Shown: piece by piece, positions 9,163-18,374 of the stretch
Position numbering within the stretch: the stretch's first letter is position 1
How the letters are laid out: each line of letters begins with the position of its first letter
Source: Pedobacter sp. Leaf250
GTDB taxonomy: Bacteria > Bacteroidota > Bacteroidia > Sphingobacteriales > Sphingobacteriaceae
Reading direction: 5' to 3'
Length of the DNA: 64,000 nt
NCBI RefSeq assembly: GCF_920984735.1
Contig: NZ_CAKLBU010000014.1
Coordinates: 60,425 to 124,424, forward strand
Program-made: the position numbers and the translations under genes
The notes under the pieces: generated by a model
What the model saw: the letters and a program-made list of their open reading frames with translations, nothing else
Databases searched by the model: none
What the model was told of the DNA's origin: nothing

Positions 9163-10069
9163 GTTCTGCGCTATCTTTAAAAAATTTAAACAAAGCTATG
9201 GTAATTATTGCACTAATTAAATAGCCATACCAGGGAAAACCAATTGGTTCATCTGCTTTGTTTAAAGGCATATTATGTTTCTGCATATAAAAAGCCGCAC
9301 ATACTGCATAAGCATTATTTATAAAATGACCTAAAACAGCATACCAAATGCTTCCACCATAAAAATATAAATAACCGAAGCCGGCACCTAAAAGCATTCG
9401 TGGCACAAAGCCATAAAACTGAACATGGATGGCGCTAAATATGATTGCAGTAATCCAAATGGCCAAATGTGGGCTATTAAAAGCTTTTGTAATTGATCGT
9501 TGTACACCACCCCGAAACATTAATTCTTCGCCAATGGCTGGCAAAACCGCAATCATAATTAAATTGACGACAAAATCGAGATTGCTTCGAACCTTGATCA
9601 TTGCATAAGTAATCTTCATGGCTGCATCTTCCTTCTCTTTCATCCATTGCTCAATTCCTTTTAAAAAATCGGGCAGCACCATTTTTTGGTTAAACATTAC
9701 TGTCCACTCCATAAATGGCATGCTTACGACCATGATGATCATCACCAAAACGACCAGCAAAACTTGGGGCTTTTTAAAGCTATAGAAGTCTGTCACCTTT
9801 CTTTGCATAGTTAATGCCAGGGCAATAGGAGGGAGAATAAAAGTGCCTATTGAGCTTAAAATTTGGATGATTTTAAACCCTGTAATATATTTTGGGTCGC
9901 CAGATATAAGTAAGTCGAAGTTGCTTACTAAACCCAGCCCGTAAATCATTAAATTGATTACAACTGCCAGAAGACCAAATACAAATCCTCCAATTAATGC
10001 GTAAAATAAAAGTAAAAGTAATTGTAAGATAGGATTGATTTCCTCCTTGTTAGGTGTTACAAAATTCAT
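9143..10069 (-). CDS. CPBP family intramembrane glutamic endopeptidase
   Basis: This 308-residue polytopic membrane protein is of the CPBP (Abi/Rce1-like) family. The three conserved motifs are present: E-E-x-x-x-R as GEELMFRGG, F-x-x-x-H as FSAIHVQF, and H-x-x-x-N as GHFINNAYA. The conserved Glu, His and Asn form the catalytic site within the membrane. About eight hydrophobic segments are visible. Substrates of bacterial members are mostly unknown. It is the first gene of the minus-strand cluster with the DUF2007 protein and cdsA, and it is divergent from dusB across a 45-base gap. Confidence 0.92.
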   Translation of the reverse strand: MNFVTPNKEEINPILQLLLLLFYALIGGFVFGLLAVVINLMIYGLGLVSNFDLLISGDPKYITGFKIIQILSSIGTFILPPIALALTMQRKVTDFYSFKKPQVLLVVLVMIIMVVSMPFMEWTVMFNQKMVLPDFLKGIEQWMKEKEDAAMKITYAMIKVRSNLDFVVNLIMIAVLPAIGEELMFRGGVQRSITKAFNSPHLAIWITAIIFSAIHVQFYGFVPRMLLGAGFGYLYFYGGSIWYAVLGHFINNAYAVCAAFYMQKHNMPLNKADEPIGFPWYGYLISAIITIALFKFFKDSAERERKLD

Positions 10070-10075
10070 TATTTG

Positions 10076-10083
10076 TACCTTTG
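10076..10083 (+). promoter_or_regulatory. -7 element for dusB-apaG
   Basis: TACCTTTG matches TAnnTTTG perfectly and lies 31 bases before the dusB ATG. The nearest upstream TTG (10047-10049) is 26 bases away, slightly too far for a normal -33 element. Confidence 0.45.
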
Positions 10084-10114
10084 TGTGTTTTTATTAATTG
10101 TTTGAAGATAGAGA

Positions 10115-11122
10115 ATGTCTGTAAAGATAGGAAATATAGATTTAGGTGAGTTCCCATTATTGCTTGCGCCCATGGAGGATGTAAGCGATCCGCCTTTCCG
10201 TTATGTGTGTAAACAAAACGGTGCAGATTTGATGTACACGGAATTTATTTCATCAGAGGGATTGATCCGTGATGCGGCAAAGAGTTTACAGAAACTTGAT
10301 ATTTTCGAATACGAACGGCCGATTGGCATTCAAATTTTTGGTGGCGATATCGAACACATGCGTGAAGCTTCTGAAATTGCCTCGGCTGCAGGCCCCGATT
10401 TAGTTGATATTAATTATGGCTGCCCGGTAAAAAATGTGGTATGTAAAGGTGCAGGCTCTAGTTTGCTTCGCGATATTGACAAAATGGTTAAGATGACCGA
10501 AGCTGTTGTAAAAGCTTCGCATTTGCCCGTTACAGTAAAAACCCGTTTGGGATGGGATGATGACAGCAAAAACGTTTACGAAGTTGCCGAACGTCTCCAG
10601 GATGTTGGAATACAGGCATTAACCATTCACGGAAGAACAAGAGCACAATTGTACAAAGGTGAGGCAGATTGGTCGTTGATTCGAGAAATTAAACGAAACC
10701 CTCGTATTAAGATTCCAATTTTTGGCAATGGCGATGTGGATAGCCCAGAAAAAGCTGCAAACTGGCGCATGGAATATGAAGTTGATGGAATTATGATTGG
10801 AAGGGCGGCAATTGGCTATCCTTGGATTTTCCGCGAAGTGAAGCATTACTTTAAAACTGGGGAACATTTGCCCGGCCCAACTATTGATGAACGCATAAAT
10901 GTTTGCCGCACACACTTAGATAAATCTTTAGAGTGGAAGGGACCAAAGACTGGTATTTTCGAAATGCGCAGGCATTATGCAAACTATTTTAAAGGTTTGC
11001 CCGATTTTAAACCTTACCGTATGCGTTTAGTGGCTGAGCCAGATATCAACAGCATTTATAGCATTCTGGAAGAAGTGGCAGAAAAATTTGCCAACTACGA
11101 CGCCACCAAAGTAATGGCTTGA
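10115..11122 (+). CDS. dusB: tRNA-dihydrouridine synthase, DusB type
   Basis: This FMN- and NADPH-dependent enzyme reduces uridine in the tRNA D-loop. The 335-residue protein is a TIM barrel with the family opening LLAPMEDVSDPPFR, the catalytic Cys in INYGCPVK (around residue 107), the KTRLGWDD and TIHGRTRAQLY segments that bind FMN phosphate and tRNA, and GNGDVDSPEKA followed by GIMIGRAAIGYPWIF. A C-terminal helical recognition domain follows. It starts a two-gene unit with apaG 34 bases downstream. Confidence 0.96.
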   Translation: MSVKIGNIDLGEFPLLLAPMEDVSDPPFRYVCKQNGADLMYTEFISSEGLIRDAAKSLQKLDIFEYERPIGIQIFGGDIEHMREASEIASAAGPDLVDINYGCPVKNVVCKGAGSSLLRDIDKMVKMTEAVVKASHLPVTVKTRLGWDDDSKNVYEVAERLQDVGIQALTIHGRTRAQLYKGEADWSLIREIKRNPRIKIPIFGNGDVDSPEKAANWRMEYEVDGIMIGRAAIGYPWIFREVKHYFKTGEHLPGPTIDERINVCRTHLDKSLEWKGPKTGIFEMRRHYANYFKGLPDFKPYRMRLVAEPDINSIYSILEEVAEKFANYDATKVMA

Positions 11123-11156
11123 TTTTTGAATTGATTTTTCTACATTCGTTAAAACA

Positions 11157-11543
11157 ATGGTTACAGCAATTACAGATGGAGTTAAAGTTTCAGTAGAAAC
11201 CGTTTACCAACCAGAATATTCAAATCCGGTTAATGAGCACTTTATGTTCGCTTACCGCGTAGAAATTTCCAATCTATCTGAATATGCAGTGCAATTAATG
11301 CGTCGCCAATGGTTTATTTTCGATTCAAACAGCAGTCGCCGGGAAGTTGAAGGTGAAGGCGTTGTTGGCTTACAGCCAGTTATTCAACCAGGCGAAACCC
11401 ACGTTTATGTATCTGGTTGCAACCTAAAAACTGATATGGGAAGCATGAGAGGTGCCTATTTAATGAAACGTTTGATGGATGAATCTGAATTTGAAGTTGG
11501 TATTCCAGAGTTTCAATTGATAGCGCCTTATAAATTGAATTAG
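11157..11543 (+). CDS. apaG: ApaG domain protein
   Basis: This 128-residue protein has the fibronectin type III-like ApaG fold. Signature segments are YQPEYSNP, FMFAYRVEISNLS, RQWFIFDSN, VEGEGVVGLQPVIQPGE and MRGAYLM. E. coli ApaG affects Co2+ resistance and Mg2+ efflux; its biochemical role is unresolved, with diadenosine tetraphosphate links in older work. It is co-directional with dusB. A near-match -7 box (TACATTCG at 11141-11148) could give it a second promoter. Confidence 0.95.
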   Translation: MVTAITDGVKVSVETVYQPEYSNPVNEHFMFAYRVEISNLSEYAVQLMRRQWFIFDSNSSRREVEGEGVVGLQPVIQPGETHVYVSGCNLKTDMGSMRGAYLMKRLMDESEFEVGIPEFQLIAPYKLN

Positions 11544-11595
11544 TCGCTTCATCATTCTTGAGGATAGAAATACTTTTCAGGAGTTATTATATTAA

Positions 11596-11640
11596 AAAAC
11601 AAAAGCGGCCAGGATAATTCTGAACCGCTTTATTGTTTTT
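11596..11640. terminator. Bidirectional terminator between apaG and the zinc peptidase gene
   Basis: AAGCGG (11603-11608) pairs with CCGCTT (11625-11630). Flanking A-rich and T-rich runs extend the stem and provide a U tract in both directions. It lies between two convergent genes. Confidence 0.65.
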
Positions 11641-11653
11641 CATAGGTAATGTG

Positions 11654-12349
11654 TTAATCTCTTCCTCTTCCGAACAACATTGATGCATAATAAAGTAAGT
11701 TGGCTAATGCACCCACTGCAGCTACAACGTATGTCATTGCCGCCCACCATAAGGCATCTTTTGCCTGGCTATTCTCTTCTTGCGTTTGCATAACACCTGG
11801 ATTGTTTTTCAACCAAGCCAAAGCCCTGTTACTTGCATCAAATTCAACAGGTAACGTAATAATACTAAATATGGTTACCAGCGCCAAACCTACCACACCT
11901 ATTGCCAATACAATTGGTGTTACGGCAAAAACCAATAACATTACGCCAATGAGTAATACCCATTGTAATAAGTTTGATGATATACTTACAACAGGCACCA
12001 TAGTGCTACGCAGATTTAACCATGAATATGATTTCGCATGCTGTACCGCATGACCACATTCGTGAGCTGCAACTGCTGCCGCAGCTACGCTTCTGCTATA
12101 ATATACATCTGTACTTAAATTTACGGTTCTATCTGTTGGATTGTAATGATCTGTTAACTGCCCTTCGGTACTCATCACTTTCACATCGTATATTCCGTTA
12201 TCATGTAGCATTCTTTCTGCTACCTCTTTGCCCGATAACCCTGAGCTGAGTTGCATTTCTGCATATCTAGAAAACTTGTTTCTGAAACGCCACTGCACAA
12301 ACATGCTCAGCAATAATACCGGGATGATTATTACTAAATAAACTCCCAT
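11654..12349 (-). CDS. YugP-type membrane zinc metallopeptidase (Zn_peptidase_2)
   Basis: This 231-residue integral membrane protein has one N-terminal transmembrane helix (residues 3-20), a zinc-binding HECGH motif at residues 96-100 in AAHECGHAVQH, and further helices around 120-165 and 205-225. The third ligand is probably the Glu in LPVEFDAS. The YugP family (PF04298) is widespread and its substrates are largely unknown. It is a single gene, convergent with apaG and divergent from the FAD oxidoreductase. Confidence 0.92.
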   Translation of the reverse strand: MGVYLVIIIPVLLLSMFVQWRFRNKFSRYAEMQLSSGLSGKEVAERMLHDNGIYDVKVMSTEGQLTDHYNPTDRTVNLSTDVYYSRSVAAAAVAAHECGHAVQHAKSYSWLNLRSTMVPVVSISSNLLQWVLLIGVMLLVFAVTPIVLAIGVVGLALVTIFSIITLPVEFDASNRALAWLKNNPGVMQTQEENSQAKDALWWAAMTYVVAAVGALANLLYYASMLFGRGRD

Positions 12350-12434
12350 TTCTTTTCTGTATGTTTTTCAGTTTGCAGTATATCAAAAAGCGTTCCCATA
12401 ATATTTACGATACAATTTATGCTACATTTAGGTT

Positions 12435-13574
12435 ATGGAAAATAACATTTCATACTGGGAACGTACCAGCTTTTTTAAATATGATGTGATTATTGTAGGT
12501 AGTGGGATTGTGGGTTTAAATGCTGCGATCCACCTTAAGAAAAATATTCCAAATTTGAATATTGCTATTTTGGAACGAGGTTTTTTACCCGCCGGCGCCA
12601 GCACCAAAAATGCAGGTTTTGCATGTTTTGGAAGTGTTTCTGAACTAATAGAACAAGAAAAAACTGCTACTACAGACGGCTTAAAGGTAATGATAGAAAA
12701 GCGCTGGAAAGGTTTGTTAAAGTTGCGTGCTTTGTTAGGTGATAAAACTATTGATTATAGGCCTTTAGGAGGCTACGAATTATTTAAAAGTGCTAAAGAT
12801 GAATTTGCAAAAAGCTGTGTATCGAAAATTGAACATTTTAATAATTTGGTAGGAGATATTGTAGGTAAGAATGCCTTTTCACTAAGCAATAATAAAATTG
12901 ATTTATTTGGATTTGAGGGAATAAATAACATCATATCAAATCAATATGAGGCACAACTTGATAGTGGTAAAATGATGATTGCTTTAATAAAATATGCGCA
13001 GTGCTTAGGAATTATGATTTTTAACAATTGTAATGTAAATGCAATTGAGCAAGAAAGCCGCAATAATTTGCTCATTACACCTCATGGAATTATCAAATGT
13101 AAAAAGTTAATTGTTAGCACTAATGCATTTATAAAATCGCTAATACCAAACATTGATTTGTTGCCGGGCAGAGGACAGGTTTTGATTACGAAACCCATTG
13201 CAGGTTTAAAGATTAACGGAACTTTCCATTATGATAAAGGCTACTATTATTTCAGAAACGTAGCTGACCGTATTTTACTGGGTGGCGGAAGAAACATTGA
13301 TTTCAAAGCGGAAGAAACAACAGAATTCGGAGAAACAGAAGTTGTACAAAATGCATTGGAAGAACTTCTTAAAAAAGTTATTTTACCAAATCAAAAATTC
13401 GAAATCGATATAAGGTGGAGTGGCATTATGGCCTTTGGAAAACAGCTTGAGCCATTAATTGCACAAGCAAGCGAAAATATATTTTATGCAACCAGATGCA
13501 ATGGAATGGGGATAGCCATTGGATCGCAAACGGGTGAAGATGTAGCCGAAATGCTAATACAAGCAGGGATTTAA
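12435..13574 (+). CDS. FAD-dependent oxidoreductase, DAO family
   Basis: This 379-residue flavoprotein has an N-terminal dinucleotide-binding motif (VIIVGSGIVGLNAAIHL, about residues 18-34) and the glycine-oxidase-like RGFLPAGASTKNAG segment. The C-terminal end WSGIMAF...RCNGMGIAIGSQTGEDVAEML is typical of the D-amino-acid-oxidase-like fold. The substrate, likely an amine or amino acid, cannot be deduced from sequence alone. It has no signal peptide. The -7-like TACATTTA at 12423-12430 ends four bases before the ATG. Its stop codon overlaps the stop of the next, convergent gene within TTAA (13571-13574). Confidence 0.9.
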   Translation: MENNISYWERTSFFKYDVIIVGSGIVGLNAAIHLKKNIPNLNIAILERGFLPAGASTKNAGFACFGSVSELIEQEKTATTDGLKVMIEKRWKGLLKLRALLGDKTIDYRPLGGYELFKSAKDEFAKSCVSKIEHFNNLVGDIVGKNAFSLSNNKIDLFGFEGINNIISNQYEAQLDSGKMMIALIKYAQCLGIMIFNNCNVNAIEQESRNNLLITPHGIIKCKKLIVSTNAFIKSLIPNIDLLPGRGQVLITKPIAGLKINGTFHYDKGYYYFRNVADRILLGGGRNIDFKAEETTEFGETEVVQNALEELLKKVILPNQKFEIDIRWSGIMAFGKQLEPLIAQASENIFYATRCNGMGIAIGSQTGEDVAEMLIQAGI

Positions 13575-14416
13575 TTTAACGAAGCAGTCATTTTCTCTAC
13601 TCTTTCTGCATAACTATCGTTTGGTACAATCCATCTAAATACCTCATTTTGCCAATGTTTAAGTTTATCCTTATTCATTAATTTATAATATTTAAAAGCG
13701 ATATTATAGGCCATATCAGCCTTTGCAGTTTCATCTGTACATTCTTTTATGGCATAGTAATACATATCTTCAGCCTGCTTCAGTTCATTGGCATTGGTTT
13801 GCTTAAAAACCAGCGATTTATATAATTCACAATTGGTTTGCCTGGCTTCAGATACATCGGCAAGGGCTTCTCCTAAATAAAAACTTGCAATGAGTTCTCG
13901 TTTTTTGCCATTGTACGCATAGTAAAATTCCCGGTCTAAACCCGGGTATTTTTTGTCTTTACTTTTAGTTTGTTTAAGATATTTGAGTGCCTTTGCTGCA
14001 TCGCCCCACTTGTTATAAGTTTGTCCTAACCTAAATAAACGATCTACATTTTGATCATCTGTTTTGTATAACTTTAACCATTCTGGTGTTGGTGTAATGC
14101 CCAATTCCTTAAAACGATCGGCGGGAATTTCTGCCGCCAATAACTTGTTTGGCGCTATCCTCACTTTTATCTTTTTTACTTTCATTTTTACATAGTTTGA
14201 TGCGCTGTTTATAGAAAACGCACCATCCAAATAAAAAGTTAGCCCTGCAGAATTATCCAAGTAGACATAGCCATAGTAATATTGAGTAGAATCAATTGGG
14301 ACAGCTACCCATTTATCTTCACAATCGAGAAATAGTTTGTCGAATTTTAAATCAATTTGTGCTTTAACATTTAAACTAAAAAAGAGCAAGATGCTAAGTA
14401 GAAGTTTCATAGCCAT
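13571..14416 (-). CDS. Secreted TPR-like protein of unknown function, paralogue 1
   Basis: This 281-residue exported protein has a signal peptide (about residues 1-19, ending NVKA/Q). It is homologous to the adjacent gene at 14435-15241. The two share L-D-C-E-x-K-W near the N-terminus, Y-x-Y-G-x-V-Y-L-D-N-x-A-G-L-T-F, I-P-A-D-x-F-x-E-L, V/I-D-R-L-F-R-L-G and a C-terminal R-W-I/V-x-P. The middle and end look like TPR-type helical repeats (tandem Y/A-rich helices with A-E-x-x-Y-Y). I do not recognise a named family. It lies 18 bases after its paralogue, in the same operon. Confidence 0.8.
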   Translation of the reverse strand: MAMKLLLSILLFFSLNVKAQIDLKFDKLFLDCEDKWVAVPIDSTQYYYGYVYLDNSAGLTFYLDGAFSINSASNYVKMKVKKIKVRIAPNKLLAAEIPADRFKELGITPTPEWLKLYKTDDQNVDRLFRLGQTYNKWGDAAKALKYLKQTKSKDKKYPGLDREFYYAYNGKKRELIASFYLGEALADVSEARQTNCELYKSLVFKQTNANELKQAEDMYYYAIKECTDETAKADMAYNIAFKYYKLMNKDKLKHWQNEVFRWIVPNDSYAERVEKMTASLN

Positions 14417-14434
14417 AACTTATAAGTAATTACA

Positions 14435-15241
14435 TTAATTTGAAAAAACCAATCGCATTTGATTTACTTTTTCGTACAAATCAGGAAAGGGCAAAACCCA
14501 TCTATTCACTTCCTGATCCCATTTTTTAAACTTTTCAATATCCTTGGTTTTATAATATTGAAAGGCAATAATATAAGCCATTTCAGCCTTTTTTAATTCA
14601 TCAGGACAATCAAATAAAGATGTGTAATAAGTATTTTCTGCTTGTTTTATTTTTCTCGCTGATATTAAATTGGACACCATTTCTTTGTCTGCATCGCAAT
14701 ATCCCCTTATATACCCGGCCTTTAAATGTGTGAAACCATTTCTTTTTTCGGCAATGGCAATTTGTGTATGCAAACCAGGATAACGATCATCACGAGCGTA
14801 AACTTTATCAAGATAATTTATGGCTTTTTTGTATTCTTCCCATTGATTATGGATGTATCCCAACCTAAATAGTCGATCTATATAAGCTTCATTTTTAAAA
14901 AAGGAGAGCCATTTTGGAGTTTCTACAAGATCGAGTTCATCAAACTTATCTGCTGGAATAATAGCCACCAAATCTTTGCTTGGATAAATTCTCGATATCT
15001 GTTCGTTGATTTTTTTTCCTTTAAATGAATCATTTTCGAGTTTAAATAAACCCATGGGTTTAAAGGTTAAGCCTGCAAAATTATCAAGATATACAAAACC
15101 GTATCTGTAAAAGCCATCTGAATCTGCCGGATAAGCAATCCATTTATTTTCGCAATCAAGCAATCGTTTATCGAATTTTAAAAGATATTGTTCCTTAACT
15201 CCAATTGAGCAGAGCACAAGGAGGCAAAATAACAGTTTCAT
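14435..15241 (-). CDS. Secreted TPR-like protein of unknown function, paralogue 2
   Basis: This 268-residue exported protein has an N-terminal hydrophobic signal (MKLLFCLLVLCSIGV). It is the upstream member of a tandem duplication with the 13571-14416 gene; motif order is the same throughout (LDCENKWIAYPAD, YGFVYLDNFAGLTF, IPADKFDEL, IDRLFRLGYIHNQW, RWVLPFPD). The shared Cys in LDCE and several later Cys could form disulfides. The helical C-terminal two thirds resemble TPR repeats. It lies 17 bases downstream of purU on the same strand and could be read from the purU promoter. No function can be assigned. Confidence 0.8.
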   Translation of the reverse strand: MKLLFCLLVLCSIGVKEQYLLKFDKRLLDCENKWIAYPADSDGFYRYGFVYLDNFAGLTFKPMGLFKLENDSFKGKKINEQISRIYPSKDLVAIIPADKFDELDLVETPKWLSFFKNEAYIDRLFRLGYIHNQWEEYKKAINYLDKVYARDDRYPGLHTQIAIAEKRNGFTHLKAGYIRGYCDADKEMVSNLISARKIKQAENTYYTSLFDCPDELKKAEMAYIIAFQYYKTKDIEKFKKWDQEVNRWVLPFPDLYEKVNQMRLVFSN

Positions 15242-15258
15242 ACCAGGAATTTTGTGTG

Positions 15259-16098
15259 TTATTTAAAGATAACAGTTTTATTTCCACTTACAAAAACCCG
15301 GTCTTCGAAAATTAACTCAAGTGCTTCCAAAAGCACCTTTTTCTCTATTTCTTTTCCAGCACGAACCATTTCCTTAACGCCAAAATTATGGTCGATATGT
15401 GTGGTGTGTTGCGTAATAATTGGTCCTTCATCCAAATTATCAGTTACGAAATGAGCGGTTGCCCCAATGATTTTTACACCACGTTCAAAAGCTTGACGGT
15501 ATGGATTGGCCCCAATAAAAGCTGGCAAAAAAGAATGGTGAATATTGATCACTTTACCTGCATAATCCTTCACAAAATCGGCAGATAATATGCGCATAAA
15601 TTTCGCAAGAACCAGATAATCTAAATCGAACTGATTCAAAATTTCCTTTATTTCATTTTCAAATTGAGCTTTATCTTTCCCAACGTGGTCAACAAAAAAA
15701 TACGGAATGCCAAGTTTCTCGCTAAAATCGCGAAGCGATTCATAATTTCCTATTACACATTTAACATTTGCACCAAGGGTTTTGAATTGATTCTTGATTA
15801 ATATTTCTGCCAAACAATGATATTCTTTCGTTACCAAAACCGCAATCTGCTTTTCTTGCTGTGTTATTACATTTACTTCGGCTTCATTAGGAAGCGATTC
15901 AAGCAACTTTTTTTCCAGCTGACCTTTGTTATCCAAATTCCCAATGCAAGCAATTCGGGTGAAAAATGACTTATTTGCTTCATCAACAAATTCTCGCATG
16001 GCGATGATATTTAATTGTTGTGCGGCCAATACTCGGGTGATATTGGTTACCAAGCCAACTTGATCAGGACAGGAGATGAGAATTGTTAATTCGTTCAT
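15259..16098 (-). CDS. purU: Formyltetrahydrofolate deformylase PurU
   Basis: PurU hydrolyses 10-formyltetrahydrofolate to tetrahydrofolate and formate, balancing one-carbon pools and feeding formate to PurT. The 279-residue protein has an N-terminal ACT domain (ILISCPDQVGLV, residues 5-75) and a formyltransferase catalytic domain from about residue 85. The catalytic signature is visible as VINIHHSFLPAFIGANPY with the N-x-H-x-S core, and later DEGPIITQ supplies the active-site Asp. There is no signal peptide. The two secreted paralogues follow closely on the same strand. Confidence 0.95.
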   Translation of the reverse strand: MNELTILISCPDQVGLVTNITRVLAAQQLNIIAMREFVDEANKSFFTRIACIGNLDNKGQLEKKLLESLPNEAEVNVITQQEKQIAVLVTKEYHCLAEILIKNQFKTLGANVKCVIGNYESLRDFSEKLGIPYFFVDHVGKDKAQFENEIKEILNQFDLDYLVLAKFMRILSADFVKDYAGKVINIHHSFLPAFIGANPYRQAFERGVKIIGATAHFVTDNLDEGPIITQHTTHIDHNFGVKEMVRAGKEIEKKVLLEALELIFEDRVFVSGNKTVIFK

Positions 16099-16138
16099 TG
16101 ATTGTATTTAAAATTCAATATTAAGAAATTTGGATCGC

Positions 16139-16155
16139 AGATTCGCAGATTAAAA
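16139..16155. repeat. Short dispersed repeat AGATTCGCAGATTAAAA, copy 1
   Basis: The same 17 bases occur at 31039-31055, also intergenic. This copy lies between purU and rmuC within a stretch containing the internal doublet CGCAGATTCGCAGATT. Confidence 0.6.
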
Positions 16156-16277
16156 TGCATTAATTTGATAACTCTTACAGAATATCTGAGAATCTACAGT
16201 AAGATCGAAACTAATAAGAATAGCGAATTATTTTGGTAAAACTGATTTAATTTTCGATTTTTACTAAAAATTTTATC

Positions 16278-17651
16278 ATGATGGAATACGCTGCAATTGG
16301 GCTTCTCGTTATTATATTGATGGTTTTGGTATTGCTTTTCTTTAAAAAGCCACAATCTTCAGTTGCATTAATTTCCATTGAAGATTTCGAAATAGCAATA
16401 TCCGAGAACGATTCTTTAAAAATTGCTTTGGCTAAAGCCGACGAGCGAGTATCTAACTTATCTACAGAAAAAGAACACATTACCTTCTTACTTAAACAGG
16501 AACAGCAGCGCTTAATAGATGAACTGCAAGCCGAACGCGATCGCCTGGCTGATGCCAATCGCGAATTGGAAAGTACCCGATCTTTTTATATTGCCGAGAA
16601 GGAAAAACTGGCCGAACAGAAATTAAGTTACGAACAATCGCAAGAGAAATTAAATAAGGATTTCGAACTGATCGCCAATAAAATTCTGGAAGAAAAATCA
16701 TCAAGATTTGTTGAGCAAAACAGAACAAATTTAGATTTGATTTTAAATCCGCTGAAAGAAAACATCAAAGCTTTTGAAGATAAAGTAGAAAAGGTTTACA
16801 AAGCCGAATCAGATGAACGTAACATTTTAAAAGGTGTGATTTCTGAACTTCAAATTCAAAGTAAAATGATTCAGGAAGATGCCAATAACTTAACTAAAGC
16901 ACTAAAAGGCGATAGTAAAAAGCAAGGAAACTGGGGTGAAATAATCCTGGAGAAAGTTTTAGAACGTTCGGGATTGGTAAAGGATCAGGAATATCGCATT
17001 CAAGCCTCGCATATATCCGCCGAAGGCGGGCGATACCAGCCTGATGTAGTGATTGATTTGCCAGATGATAAACATCTTGTAGTTGACGCTAAGGTAAGTT
17101 TGGTCGCTTACGAGCGTTCGGTATCTGCCGAAACGGATGAAGAGCGTGAGGGCTTTATAAAAGCTCATTTGGCTTCGATAAAGAACCATATTCAGGAGCT
17201 ATCATCAAAAAACTATCAGGATTTATATAAAATTAATTCTCCGGATTTTGTTTTGCTCTTCGTTCCAATTGAATCCTCGTTTAGTATTGCTGTTCAAAAA
17301 GATGCGGAACTATTTAATTTTGCCTGGGATAGACGAGTAGTTATTGTTAGCCCATCGACCTTGTTAGCTACTTTGCGTACCATTGCCAGCATGTGGAAAC
17401 AGGAAAGGCAAAATAGGAATGTGATGGAAATTGCCCGCTTGAGCGGTAGCATGTACGATAAGTTTGTTGGTTTTGTTTCTGATATGGAAAATATCGGTAA
17501 ACACATTAAAAACGGTCAGGATGCTTACGATAAAGCACTTAATAAACTTTCTGTAGGCGCTGGAAATTTAACCAATACTTCGGAAAAAATTAAAAAGTTA
17601 GGTGCGAAGACTACTAAACAGATTGACATAAAGTATTTAGATGGAGAGTAA
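16278..17651 (+). CDS. rmuC: DNA recombination protein RmuC
   Basis: RmuC-family proteins limit inversions at short repeats and are thought to be nuclease-like (PD-(D/E)XK-related). The 457-residue protein has an N-terminal membrane helix (residues 5-22), a long coiled coil (about 40-200) and the RmuC domain: GNWGEIILEKVLERSGL, QPDVVIDLPD, LVVDAKVSL, then VLLFVPIESSF and VVIVSPSTLLATLRTI. It starts at tandem ATGs at 16278. It is a single gene, convergent with the following minus-strand gene, with only three bases between the stops. Confidence 0.95.
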   Translation: MMEYAAIGLLVIILMVLVLLFFKKPQSSVALISIEDFEIAISENDSLKIALAKADERVSNLSTEKEHITFLLKQEQQRLIDELQAERDRLADANRELESTRSFYIAEKEKLAEQKLSYEQSQEKLNKDFELIANKILEEKSSRFVEQNRTNLDLILNPLKENIKAFEDKVEKVYKAESDERNILKGVISELQIQSKMIQEDANNLTKALKGDSKKQGNWGEIILEKVLERSGLVKDQEYRIQASHISAEGGRYQPDVVIDLPDDKHLVVDAKVSLVAYERSVSAETDEEREGFIKAHLASIKNHIQELSSKNYQDLYKINSPDFVLLFVPIESSFSIAVQKDAELFNFAWDRRVVIVSPSTLLATLRTIASMWKQERQNRNVMEIARLSGSMYDKFVGFVSDMENIGKHIKNGQDAYDKALNKLSVGAGNLTNTSEKIKKLGAKTTKQIDIKYLDGE

Positions 17652-17654
17652 GTA

Positions 17655-18257
17655 TTAATTTTTTGCTTGAGGTATAATTATTTTTGCTTTCGAAATATTT
17701 ATAAAAGGATATTTCGTGGAGATTCTTTCATCCAAATTTTTTTTATCATCTGTAAAAGAAACAATACCCTTATCAAAATGCCAAGTGCCTAAGTAATTTA
17801 TAGACCTTTCTTCTACAGTAAACATAAATCTTCGTAAATCATTTTCTTTTATAATACCTGCTTTTACCTTCGTTGCTAAACTATCTCTAGAATCTAAACC
17901 GTAAAAAATTGGTTCAGTATAAAATTTTCCACCATACCATTTGCTTTGGGTCCACCAATAATGTAATATTATATACTTACCAGGCTTTATAAAATATATG
18001 AAAGTATTTTCTTTCGCCGATTTAAATGCAGGTTTAACATTGAACGAATAAATTTCTCCGGTTTCACTATTTGCAATTCTAATTTCTTGAGGAAAACCAC
18101 CACTTAAGAAAGCCAATCTTTGAACAAAGTTTCCATAAATTATTGCTTCACCACTATTAACAGAATCTTTACTCTTTACTTCAATAAGTTTTTTGTAAAG
18201 TTGTGCATTACAATAACCTGATATAAAGACAAAGAAGAGAGTGATAATTTTTTTCAT
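17655..18257 (-). CDS. Secreted protein of unknown function
   Basis: This 200-residue protein has a clear signal peptide (MKKIITLFFVFISGYCNAQ). The mature part is beta-rich with a central aromatic cluster (YFIKPGKYIILHYWW) that resembles strands in small Ig-like or DUF2846-like exported proteins, but I cannot make a firm family call. Other features are RDSLATKV and a Lys-rich C-terminus. It stands between rmuC and the secreted protease gene and is separated from the latter by 117 bases. No promoter consensus is evident. Confidence 0.75.
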   Translation of the reverse strand: MKKIITLFFVFISGYCNAQLYKKLIEVKSKDSVNSGEAIIYGNFVQRLAFLSGGFPQEIRIANSETGEIYSFNVKPAFKSAKENTFIYFIKPGKYIILHYWWTQSKWYGGKFYTEPIFYGLDSRDSLATKVKAGIIKENDLRRFMFTVEERSINYLGTWHFDKGIVSFTDDKKNLDERISTKYPFINISKAKIIIPQAKN

Positions 18258-18374
18258 TGATTATCATAATTAATATCTATTAGTAAAAAGCATATATAGC
18301 ATTTCCTATTAATGCATCTCAGCCTTATAATAAAAATAGGGAATGTTGTTCAACTTAAAGCCGCTTTTTCAAGC

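Noticed and set aside
8870..9220. 116-residue plus-strand open frame over cdsA and the DUF2007 gene
   Set aside because: It is fully antisense to recognised genes and its composition is not protein-like.
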